A stretch of DNA of 32,500 nucleotides from Polaromonas sp. (GTDB taxonomy: Bacteria; Pseudomonadota; Gammaproteobacteria; Burkholderiales; Burkholderiaceae_C), in the NCBI GenBank assembly GCA_013298815.1, contig JAAFJF010000040.1, positions 1-32,500 on the forward strand, given 5' to 3'. Numbering within the stretch: position 1 is the stretch's first letter; each line of letters opens with the position of its first letter. Position numbers and translations under genes: made by a program. Positions 1 to 7,902 of this stretch are shown in pieces. A model generated the notes under the pieces. The model did no database searches. It had not been told where the DNA came from and saw only the letters and a program-made list of their open reading frames with translations.

Positions 1-1085
1 ACGATACGACCAATACGCTCTTTTTTGCCGCGCACAGGGTTGTAAATGGTGTCGCCTTTTTGCAAGACGCCAGAGTAAACGCGCACGAAAGTCAACTGAC
101 CCACAAACGGATCGGTCATCAATTTAAACGCTAAAGCAGAGAACTTCTCGCTGTCGTCGGCTTTACGTACAACTGGTGCGTCGTCTTCGTCGATGCCGTT
201 GACAGGCGGAATGTCAATCGGTGAAGGCATAAAGTCCAACACAGCGTCCAACATACGCTGCACGCCTTTGTTTTTAAACGCTGTGCCGCACAACATAGGC
301 TGGATTTCGCTGGCGATGGTACGCTTGCGAATACCGTCCATGATTTCAGCTTCAGTCAAATCACCTTCTTCGAGGTACTTGTTCATGTACTCCTCAGAAG
401 CCTCAGCTGCAGCCTCAACCATTTTCTCGCGCCACTCTTTGGCGTTAGCCAACAAATCAGCTGGAATCTCTTCGTAGGCGAATTTCATACCTTGTGAAGC
501 TTCGTCCCAAATGATGGCCTTCATCTTGATCAGGTCAATCACGCCTGTGAAGTTTTCTTCAGCGCCGATTGGCAAGACGATTGGCACTGGAGATGCTTTC
601 AAGCGCAGCTTCATGCCTTCAACAACTTTGTAGAAGTTGGCACCAGTACGGTCCATCTTGTTCACGAATGCCAAACGTGGCACTTTGTACTTGTTAGCCT
701 GACGCCACACGGTTTCAGACTGTGGCTGCACGCCACCCACAGCACAGTAAACCATCACAGCACCGTCCAACACGCGCATTGAACGCTCAACTTCAATCGT
801 GAAGTCAACGTGGCCAGGGGTGTCGATGATGTTGATGCGGTGGTCTAGACGTGAACCATCCATGCCTTTCCAGAAACAGGTCGTTGCAGCAGAAGTAATC
901 GTGATACCACGCTCTTGCTCTTGCTCCATCCAGTCCATGGTGGCAGCACCGTCGTGAACTTCACCAATTTTGTGGTTCACGCCAGTGTAAAAAAGTACGC
1001 GCTCAGTCGTTGTGGTTTTACCAGCATCAATGTGCGCTGAAATACCAATATTACGATAGCGCTCGATAGGGGTTACGCGAGCCAT
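1..1085 (-). CDS. fusA: Elongation factor G, N-terminal part (partial)
   Basis: Translational GTPase that drives ribosomal translocation and, with RRF, ribosome recycling in the cytoplasm. The reverse strand from the ATG at 1083-1085 reads [20 protein letters not shown], and about 361 codons lie in the window before the gene leaves the left edge. The GTPase motifs are present in order: AHIDAGKTT (G1 P-loop), RGITI switch region, DTPGH (G3) and NKMD (G4), followed by the EF-G-specific insert and the start of domain II. An AAAGGA ribosome binding site sits 8 bases before the ATG. It is the third gene of the str operon behind rpsL and rpsG. A tuf gene would be expected next, outside the window. 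Nothing unusual is seen. Confidence 0.97.
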   Translation of the reverse strand, partial: MARVTPIERYRNIGISAHIDAGKTTTTERVLFYTGVNHKIGEVHDGAATMDWMEQEQERGITITSAATTCFWKGMDGSRLDHRINIIDTPGHVDFTIEVERSMRVLDGAVMVYCAVGGVQPQSETVWRQANKYKVPRLAFVNKMDRTGANFYKVVEGMKLRLKASPVPIVLPIGAEENFTGVIDLIKMKAIIWDEASQGMKFAYEEIPADLLANAKEWREKMVEAAAEASEEYMNKYLEEGDLTEAEIMDGIRKRTIASEIQPMLCGTAFKNKGVQRMLDAVLDFMPSPIDIPPVNGIDEDDAPVVRKADDSEKFSALAFKLMTDPFVGQLTFVRVYSGVLQKGDTIYNPVRGKKERIGRI

Positions 1086-1163
1086 AATTTTTTCCTTTGT
1101 TGCTCTAAATTCAAATAACTACCCGCTAACGAAGCGGCGTAGCGAGAAGGCTTTAGGCTAGGC

Positions 1164-1204
1164 GAGAGCTCGATGACAGTGTAAAAAACACGGCAAGAGC
1201 TCTC
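1164..1204. other. Inverted repeat in the fusA-rpsG spacer
   Basis: The 152-base spacer between rpsG and fusA contains GAGAGCTC at 1164-1171 and its exact complement GAGCTCTC at 1197-1204, separated by 25 bases. No T-run follows on the transcribed (minus) strand, so it is unlikely to be a strong intrinsic terminator. It may be a processing or attenuation structure in the polycistronic mRNA, or chance. The rest of the spacer shows nothing I can name. Confidence 0.3.
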
Positions 1205-1237
1205 AACGACGCATAAAGTCTTCGCAGTAGCCGCTCT

Positions 1238-1711
1238 TTAGAAGCGGAAGTGAGAGAAGGCTTTGTTAGCCTCTGCCATGCGGTGAACTTCGTCACGCTT
1301 CTTCATCGCGCCGCCACGACCTTCGGTCGCTTCGATCATCTCGTTTGCCAAGCGCAAAGCCATGGACTTTTCACCACGCTTTTTAGCGGCTTCTTTGAGC
1401 CAACGCATAGACAAAGCCAAGCGACGTACTGGGCGCACTTCAACTGGCACTTGGTAGTTTGCACCACCAACGCGGCGAGATTTCACCTCAACCATTGGCT
1501 TGATGTTGTTGATGGCGATTGCAAATGCCTCAACGGGGTCTTTGCCACCAGATTTTTTCTCAATAAAGTCCAGGGCACCGTAAACGATGCGCTCTGCGAC
1601 TGCTTTTTTCCCGCCTTGCATGATCACGTTCATGAATTTGGCGAGTTCGATGTTGCCGTATTTAGGATCAGGCAGAATTTCACGTTTAGGGACTTCGCGA
1701 CGACGTGGCAT
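1238..1711 (-). CDS. rpsG: 30S ribosomal protein S7
   Basis: Primary 16S rRNA-binding protein that nucleates assembly of the 30S head and lies near the decoding and E sites. The 157-residue product begins [20 protein letters not shown] and contains the conserved blocks [37 protein letters not shown] and ALSMRWL. This is a full-length S7 of the shorter bacterial type. A GAGGTG ribosome binding site precedes the ATG at 1709-1711 at good spacing. It is the middle gene of rpsL-rpsG-fusA, separated from rpsL by 183 bases that carry no other gene. In other bacteria S7 is the translational repressor of this operon; I do not see an identifiable repressor site here. Confidence 0.98.
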   Translation of the reverse strand: MPRRREVPKREILPDPKYGNIELAKFMNVIMQGGKKAVAERIVYGALDFIEKKSGGKDPVEAFAIAINNIKPMVEVKSRRVGGANYQVPVEVRPVRRLALSMRWLKEAAKKRGEKSMALRLANEMIEATEGRGGAMKKRDEVHRMAEANKAFSHFRF

Positions 1712-1862
1712 GGTTTCACCTCTTATATCTTGCTTCAGTGGACACGAACTTTTCGCATCGATAGGTCATCAGACCTCACTTACTCGATTCGCCCCCGACA
1801 TTGGGAGTTGGAATCACTACGCTGTCTTGTTTGCGCCACGCAAACTACAGCACCGAAATACA

Positions 1863-1904
1863 TTTGCTAATTGCTTAGCTAATTATTTTGCCAATTACTT
1901 AGCT
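1863..1904. repeat. Short direct repeat at the 3' end of rpsL
   Basis: Positions 1863-1880 and 1887-1904 are two copies of an 18-base sequence with two mismatches, at a period of 24 bases. The right copy includes the rpsL stop codon and last codons (KAK, stop), so the left copy looks like a small duplication of the gene's end placed in the spacer. Confidence 0.6.
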
Positions 1905-2272
1905 TTTGGACGCTTTGCACCGTACTTGGAGCGTGACTGCTTGCGATCTTTCACGCCTTGCAAATCGAGCGAGCCACGAACGATGTGGTAACGCACACCT
2001 GGCAAGTCTTTGACACGACCGCCACGAACCAGCACAACGCTGTGTTCTTGCAAGTTGTGACCTTCGCCACCGATGTATGAAATTACCTCAAAACCGTTGG
2101 TCAAGCGCACTTTGGCAACTTTACGCAAAGCGGAGTTAGGCTTCTTTGGTGTGGTGGTGTACACACGTGTACACACGCCACGGCGTTGTGGTGAGTTCTG
2201 CATAGCAGGACTCTTGGATTTGACGGTTTCGACCTCGCGTCCTTGTCGAATTAACTGATTAATGGTTGGCAC
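1895..2272 (-). CDS. rpsL: 30S ribosomal protein S12
   Basis: Decoding-centre protein of the small ribosomal subunit, needed for accurate tRNA selection. The 125-residue product begins [20 protein letters not shown] and carries the conserved loops [16 protein letters not shown] and [13 protein letters not shown]. Lys43 and Lys88, the classical streptomycin-resistance positions, are both the wild-type lysine. It is the first gene of the str operon, followed by rpsG and fusA on the same strand. The upstream neighbour is a carboxypeptidase gene rather than rpoC, and a promoter-like sequence lies directly behind that gene. Confidence 0.98.
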   Translation of the reverse strand: MPTINQLIRQGREVETVKSKSPAMQNSPQRRGVCTRVYTTTPKKPNSALRKVAKVRLTNGFEVISYIGGEGHNLQEHSVVLVRGGRVKDLPGVRYHIVRGSLDLQGVKDRKQSRSKYGAKRPKAK

Positions 2273-2388
2273 TGCAACATCCTAAAAATAAAAACGTTCC
2301 TAAACGTGTGAATAAACGACCTTCTTCGCTAGAGTTTCGTGAATCTATGAAGACGGCTTCCCCTTCGGCAAATTCCGAAAAGCCTTCT

Positions 2389-2416
2389 AGTATAGCAGTT
2401 TTCATGAATTTGTCGC
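2389..2416 (-). promoter_or_regulatory. Probable promoter of the rpsL-rpsG-fusA operon
   Basis: On the minus strand GCGACA (2416-2411) and TATACT (2394-2389) are separated by 16 bases, a fair match to sigma-70 -35 and -10 boxes. The -35 box begins four bases past the stop codon of the upstream carboxypeptidase gene. The resulting leader of about 110 bases would start with a bulged GC-rich hairpin (about 2350-2387; arms GGCTT/AAGCC and TTCGG/CCGAA). Inference from sequence only. Confidence 0.5.
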
Positions 2417-2419
2417 GTT

Positions 2420-3649
2420 TTACTTGATCCACAAGCGTAGCGCGTCCCACGCCCTGCCTAGGAAGCCCGCCTGAGCTACGCCTTCTAAAGCGAAAAGTGG
2501 GACGTCCAGCATCGGCTGATCGCCCACGGACACCTTCAAAACAGCCGCTTGCTGACCTTTAACCAGTGGAGCCAGCAGCGGGTCTGCTCTTGAGATACTG
2601 GTTTTCAATCGGGTCGCACTGCCTACAGGCAGTGCGACAACAATGGCGTCAGAACGGCCAAGTTTGGCTGTGTTTTCAACACCCTTCCATACTTTTGGAG
2701 TCACCACAGCTTGGCCAGCGTCGAATAACTTCACAGCCTCAAAGGCGGTATAGCCCCAGTTAAGAAGCTTTTGCGCTTCATTCGCTCGGTCGTTTTCGCT
2801 GGCCGTACCTAAAACAATAGCAATCAAGCGACGTGGTCCAGGTGCCGCACTTGCACCTGAGCCAGCACCCAAGCCAGCAAAATCGCGCTTGGCCGTTGCA
2901 ATCAAACAATAACCTGCGGCATCGGTGTGACCTGTTTTTAGACCATCGACCGTGGGGTCGCGAAAAAGCAACAAGTTACGGTTGCTGTCGTTCGAGCTTG
3001 GCGTGCCTTGGTAGCGGTATTTTTTGAGGGCGTAATAGCTGGTGTATTGCGGAAAATCTGCCATTAAGCGGGTGGCTAAGATGCTCAAATCACGCGCGGT
3101 GGTGGTGTGGCCAGCTTCGGTCAAGCCTTCAGGGTTTTTGTAGCCGGTGTTTTTCATGCCCAGCACTTTGGCCTGCTCGTTCATGAGTTGCACAAAGCGC
3201 TCAACGCTGCCGCCCACGCCTTCAGCAAGGGCTGTTGTTGCGTCGTTACCGGATTGAACAATCATGCCCTTGATCAAATCTTCCACGGGCACTTGCATGG
3301 TGGGATCTATAAACATACGCGAGCCGGGCATTTTCCAAGCGCGGGTACTGACCGGCAGCGTCTGCTTCAGGTCGATTTTCTTGGCTTTGAGGGCATCAAA
3401 CACCAAATAGGCCGTCATCAGCTTGGTCAGAGAAGCTGGCTCTATCGCGGAATCAACGTTTTTGGCAGCCAAGATTTGGTTAGCCGTCACGTCAAGCAAC
3501 AAGTAAGACTTGGCGGCGACCTCTGGCGCAGCTAACAGGGGTTGCGATTGCGCATGCGCTGCAAAGCTGAGGTGCAAACCAGCGAATAAACTGACCACAG
3601 TCATCGCATTTGCTAGTGTCTTTTTAAGTAGATGGGATAAATTTTTCAT
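2420..3649 (-). CDS. dacC: D-alanyl-D-alanine carboxypeptidase (PBP5/6 family)
   Basis: Low-molecular-mass penicillin-binding protein that trims the terminal D-Ala from peptidoglycan pentapeptides in the periplasm. All three active-site motifs are present: SLTK (Ser73-Lys76), SGN (133-135) and KTG (238-240). A signal peptide ends near AAHAQ (about residue 34). The final stretch (AGFLGRAWDALRLWIK) resembles the amphipathic C-terminal membrane anchor of the PBP5 family. I chose the ATG at 3647-3649; a TTG at 3676 would add nine residues with no better ribosome binding site. At about 409 residues the length is typical. It lies directly upstream of the str operon on the same strand, but that operon appears to have its own promoter. 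The family is certain; the exact paralogue name is a guess. Confidence 0.92.
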   Translation of the reverse strand: MKNLSHLLKKTLANAMTVVSLFAGLHLSFAAHAQSQPLLAAPEVAAKSYLLLDVTANQILAAKNVDSAIEPASLTKLMTAYLVFDALKAKKIDLKQTLPVSTRAWKMPGSRMFIDPTMQVPVEDLIKGMIVQSGNDATTALAEGVGGSVERFVQLMNEQAKVLGMKNTGYKNPEGLTEAGHTTTARDLSILATRLMADFPQYTSYYALKKYRYQGTPSSNDSNRNLLLFRDPTVDGLKTGHTDAAGYCLIATAKRDFAGLGAGSGASAAPGPRRLIAIVLGTASENDRANEAQKLLNWGYTAFEAVKLFDAGQAVVTPKVWKGVENTAKLGRSDAIVVALPVGSATRLKTSISRADPLLAPLVKGQQAAVLKVSVGDQPMLDVPLFALEGVAQAGFLGRAWDALRLWIK

Positions 3650-3696
3650 GAAAAGCGCGAAATCAAGTACAAACAAATACAGGTGAAATAATTTTT

Positions 3697-3771
3697 GCTA
3701 TTAATTAAATAGCTACTTAGGCAGCAAATACGCTGGATACAGGCATATTTGAGGGTCAAAATTTGATTTTT
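3697..3771 (+). repeat. Dispersed palindromic repeat, copy A (intergenic)
   Basis: Copy of the repeat family described in the findings, recognised by AATAGCTACTTAGGCAG, then an imperfect stem made of AAATACGC and GCATATTT, then an AT-rich tail. It fills most of the spacer between the ferredoxin-like gene and the carboxypeptidase gene, so it lies in the probable promoter region of the latter. Related copies are at 8538-8606, 10925-10980, 12469-12543 and 21822-21908. Confidence 0.75.
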
Positions 3772-3779
3772 AACCTCTT

Positions 3780-4130
3780 TTAGCGCCCCACACTGTCCGG
3801 CAGCCGCAACCGCTCGACAACTTTGCCATTTTTCAGGTGCGACTCAACAATGTCGTCAATGTCGTGGTTGTCCACAAAGCTATACCACACGCCCTCTGGG
3901 TAAACCACAGCCACGGGGCCGCCCGCGCAGCGGTCTAGGCAGCCTGCTTTGTTGACACGAACTTGGCCTTTGCCGCTCAAATCAGCTTGCTTGACCAACA
4001 TTTTGCAGCGGTCGAAACCTTCTAACGCATGGTGACGGGAGCAGCTGTCTTCGCCATTTTTACGCTCATTGGTGCAAAAAAAGATATGGCGTTCGTAGTA
4101 GGGCTTGTCAGAGGTGTTATCAGCAGTCAT
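3780..4130 (-). CDS. [2Fe-2S] ferredoxin-like protein (thioredoxin-fold type)
   Basis: Small cytoplasmic redox protein of the (2Fe-2S) ferredoxin domain family, related to the NuoE/thioredoxin-like ferredoxins. It has the cluster-binding pattern FFCTNERKNGEDSC followed about 40 residues later by KAGCLDRCAGGPVAVVYPEG, giving the four cysteines expected. The product is about 116 residues from the ATG at 4128-4130. A TTG at 4184 would add 18 residues without resemblance to the family, so I prefer the ATG. It follows the VanZ-type gene on the same strand after about 70 bases. The redox partner cannot be told from the sequence. Confidence 0.85.
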   Translation of the reverse strand: MTADNTSDKPYYERHIFFCTNERKNGEDSCSRHHALEGFDRCKMLVKQADLSGKGQVRVNKAGCLDRCAGGPVAVVYPEGVWYSFVDNHDIDDIVESHLKNGKVVERLRLPDSVGR

Positions 4131-4202
4131 GTGTAGGGGATGTGTTTGAGAAGAATGTCGTATTCTAGTTAGCGCAGCCAGCAAACTGGCGCAAATTGAC
4201 GC

Positions 4203-5303
4203 TTAATTGACATTTGGTTTCGAAATTCGAGCCATCACGTACGCCACAGCAGCAAACGGCCAAAGCCAACCCAACCACTGCACCACCCCATGAAAACGAA
4301 TGAACCTGCCCTGCTCCCAAGTTTGCAGTGTTTGCGCAAAATAGGGATTGGCGGGTGCTAGATTAAGCATGAACAGCTGCACCACCAAAGCCAAAAGCAG
4401 CACGGCGATGCAGCTTCGAGCTGACAGAACCAAGCACAACACACCAGCCACCACTGTGCCCAATAAGCCCAGTTTGACTGGCAAAGTGAGCCACGCCAAG
4501 GCATGCTCAGGACCATAGCTTAAACCCGCTGAAATGACTGACACCAATACCGATATAGCCATAGCCGCCATCAAAAATACAACGCGTTGAAAAGTTGAAC
4601 GCAAAATGGAATAGGCTAGCAACACAGGTATCAGCGCGCCCAGCAGCACGCACAGCAGCTCAGCGCCAGGTAAAAGTGGCTGCAACTCTATGGTGCGCAT
4701 AGGTAACCACTCTAAAAACGGCGTGTCTGACAGGGCTTCGCCCAAGGCAGCCTCCACCCGCTCTAGCACCTGTCCCAGCCCCAAAGGCACGGCTGCAGGG
4801 AAAATCACCGCAATCGGCCACAGCGCCAGCAACACCAAACCACCGCGCGCTTGGGGCACAAACCATGTTCGCCGAAAATGACTCCAGCGGTCTATCGCTC
4901 CTACCTTTTCAAGAAGCCAAGCACTCAGACCGCCCAACCACCCCCCCAATGCGTTGAGCCATAAATCGACATTCGATGCCACACGTGAAGGCAAATAGTT
5001 TTGCAGCCCCTCCAAACACATCGACAGCGTGAAAACCAGCATAGTGACGCCCAAAACAGCAAATCGGCCATGCCCAGTACGCAGTGCGGTCAAAACACCT
5101 AAAAACCCCAAGGGCACATAGCCTGCAATGTTGATACCTACGTCAAACCCAGTCCAGTACCGGGGCAAAGGCTGCGTGAGATATGCCCACGGGTAAATGC
5201 CTTGGTTGCGCCAAGTATCAAACGGGTACAAACTGGCGTAAATAACCAAAGCTATGTACGCCAAGGTTAGTGGCCAAGCTGCAGTTTTTTTGTGGCTTGG
5301 CAT
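4203..5303 (-). CDS. VanZ family membrane protein
   Basis: Polytopic inner-membrane protein of 366 residues. The N-terminal half carries the VanZ-like pattern: a first membrane segment ending in YASLYPFDTW, the motif DVGINIAGYVPLGFLGVL, then SMCLEGLQNYLPSRVASNVDLWLNALGGWLG, where the conserved E/Q and SNVDLWLN residues are typical. The C-terminal half adds several hydrophobic segments (about residues 160-175, 210-260, 275-310, 340-360). VanZ of enterococci gives low-level teicoplanin resistance, but most bacterial members have no known role and no resistance function should be inferred. It is 12 bases downstream of the HemJ-like gene and probably cotranscribed with it. Confidence 0.85.
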   Translation of the reverse strand: MPSHKKTAAWPLTLAYIALVIYASLYPFDTWRNQGIYPWAYLTQPLPRYWTGFDVGINIAGYVPLGFLGVLTALRTGHGRFAVLGVTMLVFTLSMCLEGLQNYLPSRVASNVDLWLNALGGWLGGLSAWLLEKVGAIDRWSHFRRTWFVPQARGGLVLLALWPIAVIFPAAVPLGLGQVLERVEAALGEALSDTPFLEWLPMRTIELQPLLPGAELLCVLLGALIPVLLAYSILRSTFQRVVFLMAAMAISVLVSVISAGLSYGPEHALAWLTLPVKLGLLGTVVAGVLCLVLSARSCIAVLLLALVVQLFMLNLAPANPYFAQTLQTWEQGRFIRFHGVVQWLGWLWPFAAVAYVMARISKPNVN

Positions 5304-5315
5304 GTGAGCGTTAGC

Positions 5316-5744
5316 TTAAAACGGTTTAACGACGACCAAAATCACCGCCACCAACAAAAGCACCACTGGTACCTCGTTGTACCAGCGAAACCACACATGG
5401 CTGCGCTTGGACGTATTGTTTTCAAGCTTCTTCAGCAAGCTAGCGCAGCTGTGGGTGTACCCAATCGCCAAAAAAACCACCGCCAACTTGGCATGCATCC
5501 AATATTGCCCCGTCCCGCGGCCAATGCCATACACCAGCCATAACCACAGCCCCAAAATGACCGCTGGGATAGACAACAAGTTGGTAAAACGGTACAGCTT
5601 GCGCGCCATCAACAGCAACCGTGCGCGTTCGGCAACCGAATCCGCTGGTACCAGTGCCAGATTCACGAAAATGCGCGGCAAGTAAAACAAACCAGCAAAC
5701 CAACTGGCGACGAAGACGATGTGCAGAGCTTTGATCCAGAGCAT
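5316..5744 (-). CDS. hemJ: HemJ/CopD-type four-helix membrane protein
   Basis: Small integral membrane protein of 142 residues. The pattern fits the UPF0093/HemJ family (protoporphyrinogen IX oxidase of many Gram-negatives): LWIKALHIVFVASWFAGLFYLPRIFV at the N-terminus with the conserved His8, then WMHAKLAVVFLAIGYTHSC and finally RWYNEVPVVLLLVAVILVVVKPF. These conserved W-H-K, YTH and RxxNExP residues are the ones shared with HemJ. The looser database name would be CopD family protein. It lies between the histidine phosphatase (14-base gap) and the VanZ gene (12-base gap), suggesting one operon with ttcA. Assignment to heme synthesis is inferred from the family, not shown here. Confidence 0.75.
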   Translation of the reverse strand: MLWIKALHIVFVASWFAGLFYLPRIFVNLALVPADSVAERARLLLMARKLYRFTNLLSIPAVILGLWLWLVYGIGRGTGQYWMHAKLAVVFLAIGYTHSCASLLKKLENNTSKRSHVWFRWYNEVPVVLLLVAVILVVVKPF

Positions 5745-5758
5745 GTTTACTTACTTAG

Positions 5759-6457
5759 TTAGGTGTTCAAAAAAACGGGTTCGTCCATCGCAGCATCTTC
5801 TAAATGCTGCGCGTCGTTCCAACCTACCAACGTGAAGCCATCTGGCGTCCACAGCAGACGATTAATCACCGCATTGCCTAGCGACCATGTGCGAGGCGCT
5901 TGAATGCCCTGCCCCGTGGCAGCGCGATACAGCACATCCATCACCCCGCCGTGTGCAACCAATGTAATCTGCTCGCCCGGATGACGTGCTGCCAAAGCCT
6001 GTGAAGCTTTCAAAATGCGCTCTGTGAACTGCGTCAATGACTCACCGCCTTCAGGGCAAAAATGGGGGTCGCGCTGACGCCAACGCAATGATTGGTCGGG
6101 CCAGAGTTGCGCGATTTCATCAAACGTTTTGCCTTCAAACACGCCAAATCCGCGCTCACGCAGACCTTCGTCAGACACAACTGGCACGTTGATAGCTTGC
6201 GAAATAGACAGAGCCGTGTCATACGCACGCCACAAGTCGCTGCTGTAAATCGCTCTAATAGGCTCTTGTGTCTGGCTTTTAGCCAATGCTGCACCCAAAC
6301 GCTGGGCTTGTTGACGACCCTTGTCGTTCAAACCAATGTCCAGTTTGCCCTGAATACGCGTGTCCACGTTCCACGCGGTTTCGCCGTGGCGGATGGCCAG
6401 CACACGGGTAGGCTCCGTGTGTTTGAAGTTTTCTCTGGTCGGTTGCGCGTGGCTCAT
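5759..6457 (-). CDS. Histidine phosphatase family protein (phosphoglycerate-mutase-like)
   Basis: Cytoplasmic phosphatase of the RHG superfamily, 232 residues. The catalytic motif RHGETAWN is at residues 23-30 (phospho-accepting His24), with the [20 protein letters not shown] block, a central [15 protein letters not shown] and the second catalytic histidine in [11 protein letters not shown]. This pattern fits the GpmB/CobC-like phosphatases rather than the large glycolytic dPGM. The substrate is not evident. The start codon overlaps the ttcA stop codon (ATGA), so the two genes are very likely translationally coupled. Confidence 0.9.
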   Translation of the reverse strand: MSHAQPTRENFKHTEPTRVLAIRHGETAWNVDTRIQGKLDIGLNDKGRQQAQRLGAALAKSQTQEPIRAIYSSDLWRAYDTALSISQAINVPVVSDEGLRERGFGVFEGKTFDEIAQLWPDQSLRWRQRDPHFCPEGGESLTQFTERILKASQALAARHPGEQITLVAHGGVMDVLYRAATGQGIQAPRTWSLGNAVINRLLWTPDGFTLVGWNDAQHLEDAAMDEPVFLNT

Positions 6458-7398
6458 AGGCTGACCACCTGCAAACTTGGCATTGATTGAGTTAACGGGG
6501 TGGCAAATGAAGCCGCTGGGAACTCTTCCGCATCAAAAGCTTTGTCGCCCTCTGGGTCGGCGATGCCTGTCGCCTTCAGCCCTTTAAAGTCAAACTTGCC
6601 GCCATCCATCAAGTGCGACGGCACCACGTTTTGCAGCGCGCTGAACATGTTTTCAATCCTTCCGGGGTACTTGGTTTGCCACTCGCGCAGCATGTTACCG
6701 ACTTGGACTCGCTGCAGGTTTTGCTGGCTGCCGCACAACGTGCACGGAATGATGGGGAATTGCTGCTGCGCCGCCCAGCGCACGATGTCTTTCTCGTTCA
6801 CATACGCCATCGGGCGGATGACGATGTGTTTACCCGAATCGCTGACCAATTTGGGCGGCATGCCTTTGAGCCGACCGCCAAAAAACATGTTCAAAAAGAA
6901 GGTTTGCAGCATGTCGTCACGGTGGTGACCCAAGGCGATTTTGGTCGCGCCCAGCTCTTCGGCCACGCGGTACAAAATGCCCCGACGCAGGCGGCTGCAC
7001 AGGCTGCACATGGTTTTACCTTCAGGAATCACGCGTTTGACGATGGAATACGTGTCTTGATTCTCAATATGAAACGGCACACCCAGCTTTTTCAGGTAAT
7101 CGGGCAAGATGTGCTCAGGGAAACCGGGTTGCTTTTGGTCCAGATTCACGGCAATCAAGTCGAAATGAATCGGTGCACGTTGCTGCATTTTGAGCAATAT
7201 ATCCAACATCGCGTAGCTGTCTTTGCCGCCTGAGACGCAAACCATCACCTTGTCGCCAGCTTCAATCATGTTGAAGTCCACAATCGCTTGGCCGACGTTG
7301 CGGCACAGGCGTTTTTCTAGCTTTTGTGACTCAAGCTCGATTTTGCGTTCTGCTTTTTTATCGACGACTACTTCGTCATCTACCCATACTGCGCTCAT
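6454..7398 (-). CDS. ttcA: tRNA 2-thiocytidine(32) synthetase
   Basis: ATP-dependent enzyme that thiolates cytidine 32 in the anticodon loop of certain tRNAs, using an iron-sulfur cluster. The 314-residue protein has the PP-loop ATP-pyrophosphatase motif SGGKDS (residues 56-61), the first cysteine pair CSLC (Cys131/Cys134) and the second CTLC (Cys219/Cys222), plus [19 protein letters not shown], all TtcA hallmarks. It overlaps the downstream phosphatase gene by four bases. The upstream spacer toward folB contains a REP-type palindrome, which separates the two transcription units or at least their mRNA segments. Confidence 0.96.
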   Translation of the reverse strand: MSAVWVDDEVVVDKKAERKIELESQKLEKRLCRNVGQAIVDFNMIEAGDKVMVCVSGGKDSYAMLDILLKMQQRAPIHFDLIAVNLDQKQPGFPEHILPDYLKKLGVPFHIENQDTYSIVKRVIPEGKTMCSLCSRLRRGILYRVAEELGATKIALGHHRDDMLQTFFLNMFFGGRLKGMPPKLVSDSGKHIVIRPMAYVNEKDIVRWAAQQQFPIIPCTLCGSQQNLQRVQVGNMLREWQTKYPGRIENMFSALQNVVPSHLMDGGKFDFKGLKATGIADPEGDKAFDAEEFPAASFATPLTQSMPSLQVVSL

Positions 7399-7428
7399 AA
7401 ATTACTCCAAAAATCTTGCTTTTAACCC

Positions 7429-7493
7429 GTCATTCCCGCGAAGGCGGGAATCCATAACCCGCCAACATGGATTCCCGCCTTCGCGGGAATGAC
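7429..7493. repeat. REP-type palindromic doublet (REPIN-like)
   Basis: Two 26-base arms (7429-7454 and 7468-7493) are exact reverse complements, separated by 13 bases. Each arm is itself a small hairpin of the form TTCCCGC-GAAG-GCGGGAA and begins or ends with GTCATTCCCGC / GCGGGAATGAC. This is a common REP-like sequence in proteobacterial genomes; two arms in inverted orientation form a REPIN. Such elements are mobilised by RAYT transposases encoded elsewhere. It sits in the ttcA-folB spacer and could stabilise or terminate the folB-side mRNA. Confidence 0.92.
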
Positions 7494-7515
7494 AAGTCTG
7501 TTGGCTTGGTTCAAA

Positions 7516-7902
7516 CTACCACTGCCCTGTTTCAATGCGAATCGCCACTTCGCAGTCGTCAAATATCTCTAATTTCGCTATTTTCACCCGCACGCCCAGC
7601 ACGCCAGGCAGCTGCATCAGGCGGTGGCTGAGTTTGCCGATCAGGCTTTCCAATAAGTTCACGTGCTCTGCCGTGCATTCCGCGATGATGATGGCGCGGA
7701 CTTTACGGTAGTCCAAAACATGGTTGATGTCGTCGTCACCTGGTAGCAGCGGCTGCAAGCCCTGATTCAACTCCGCATCAACCTGAATCGGTTGCGGATC
7801 GCGCTTTTCGTGCTCCAAAATGCCCAAATTGGCATCAAACCGCAAGCCGGTGAGCGTCAATATTTGCTGGCCGCTGGTGTGAACCGAAGAATTTGCAATC
7901 AT
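7516..7902 (-). CDS. folB: Dihydroneopterin aldolase
   Basis: Folate-pathway enzyme that converts 7,8-dihydroneopterin to 6-hydroxymethyl-dihydropterin and glycolaldehyde. The 128-residue product has the FolB pattern LTGLRFDANLGILEHEKRDPQPIQVDAEL, then DDINHVLDYRKVRAIII, then HVNLLESLIGKLSHRLMQLPGVLGVRVKIAKLE, including the conserved Glu of GILEHE, the Tyr of LDYRKV and the Lys of KIAKLE. It starts inside the stop codon of the upstream SDR gene (4-base overlap), so the two are coupled, which supports a shared pterin role. Confidence 0.93.
   Translation of the reverse strand: MIANSSVHTSGQQILTLTGLRFDANLGILEHEKRDPQPIQVDAELNQGLQPLLPGDDDINHVLDYRKVRAIIIAECTAEHVNLLESLIGKLSHRLMQLPGVLGVRVKIAKLEIFDDCEVAIRIETGQW

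Noticed and set aside
1250-1991. Long open frames on the plus strand across rpsG and rpsL.
   Set aside because: They are antisense to highly conserved ribosomal genes, show no recognisable protein pattern and reflect codon bias.
1895-2272. Possible streptomycin-resistance allele of rpsL.
   Set aside because: Lys43 and Lys88 are both the sensitive wild-type residues.
4203-5303. Glycopeptide-resistance gene vanZ.
   Set aside because: Only the family fold matches; no other van genes are nearby and Gram-negative VanZ-like proteins are widespread with other or unknown roles.
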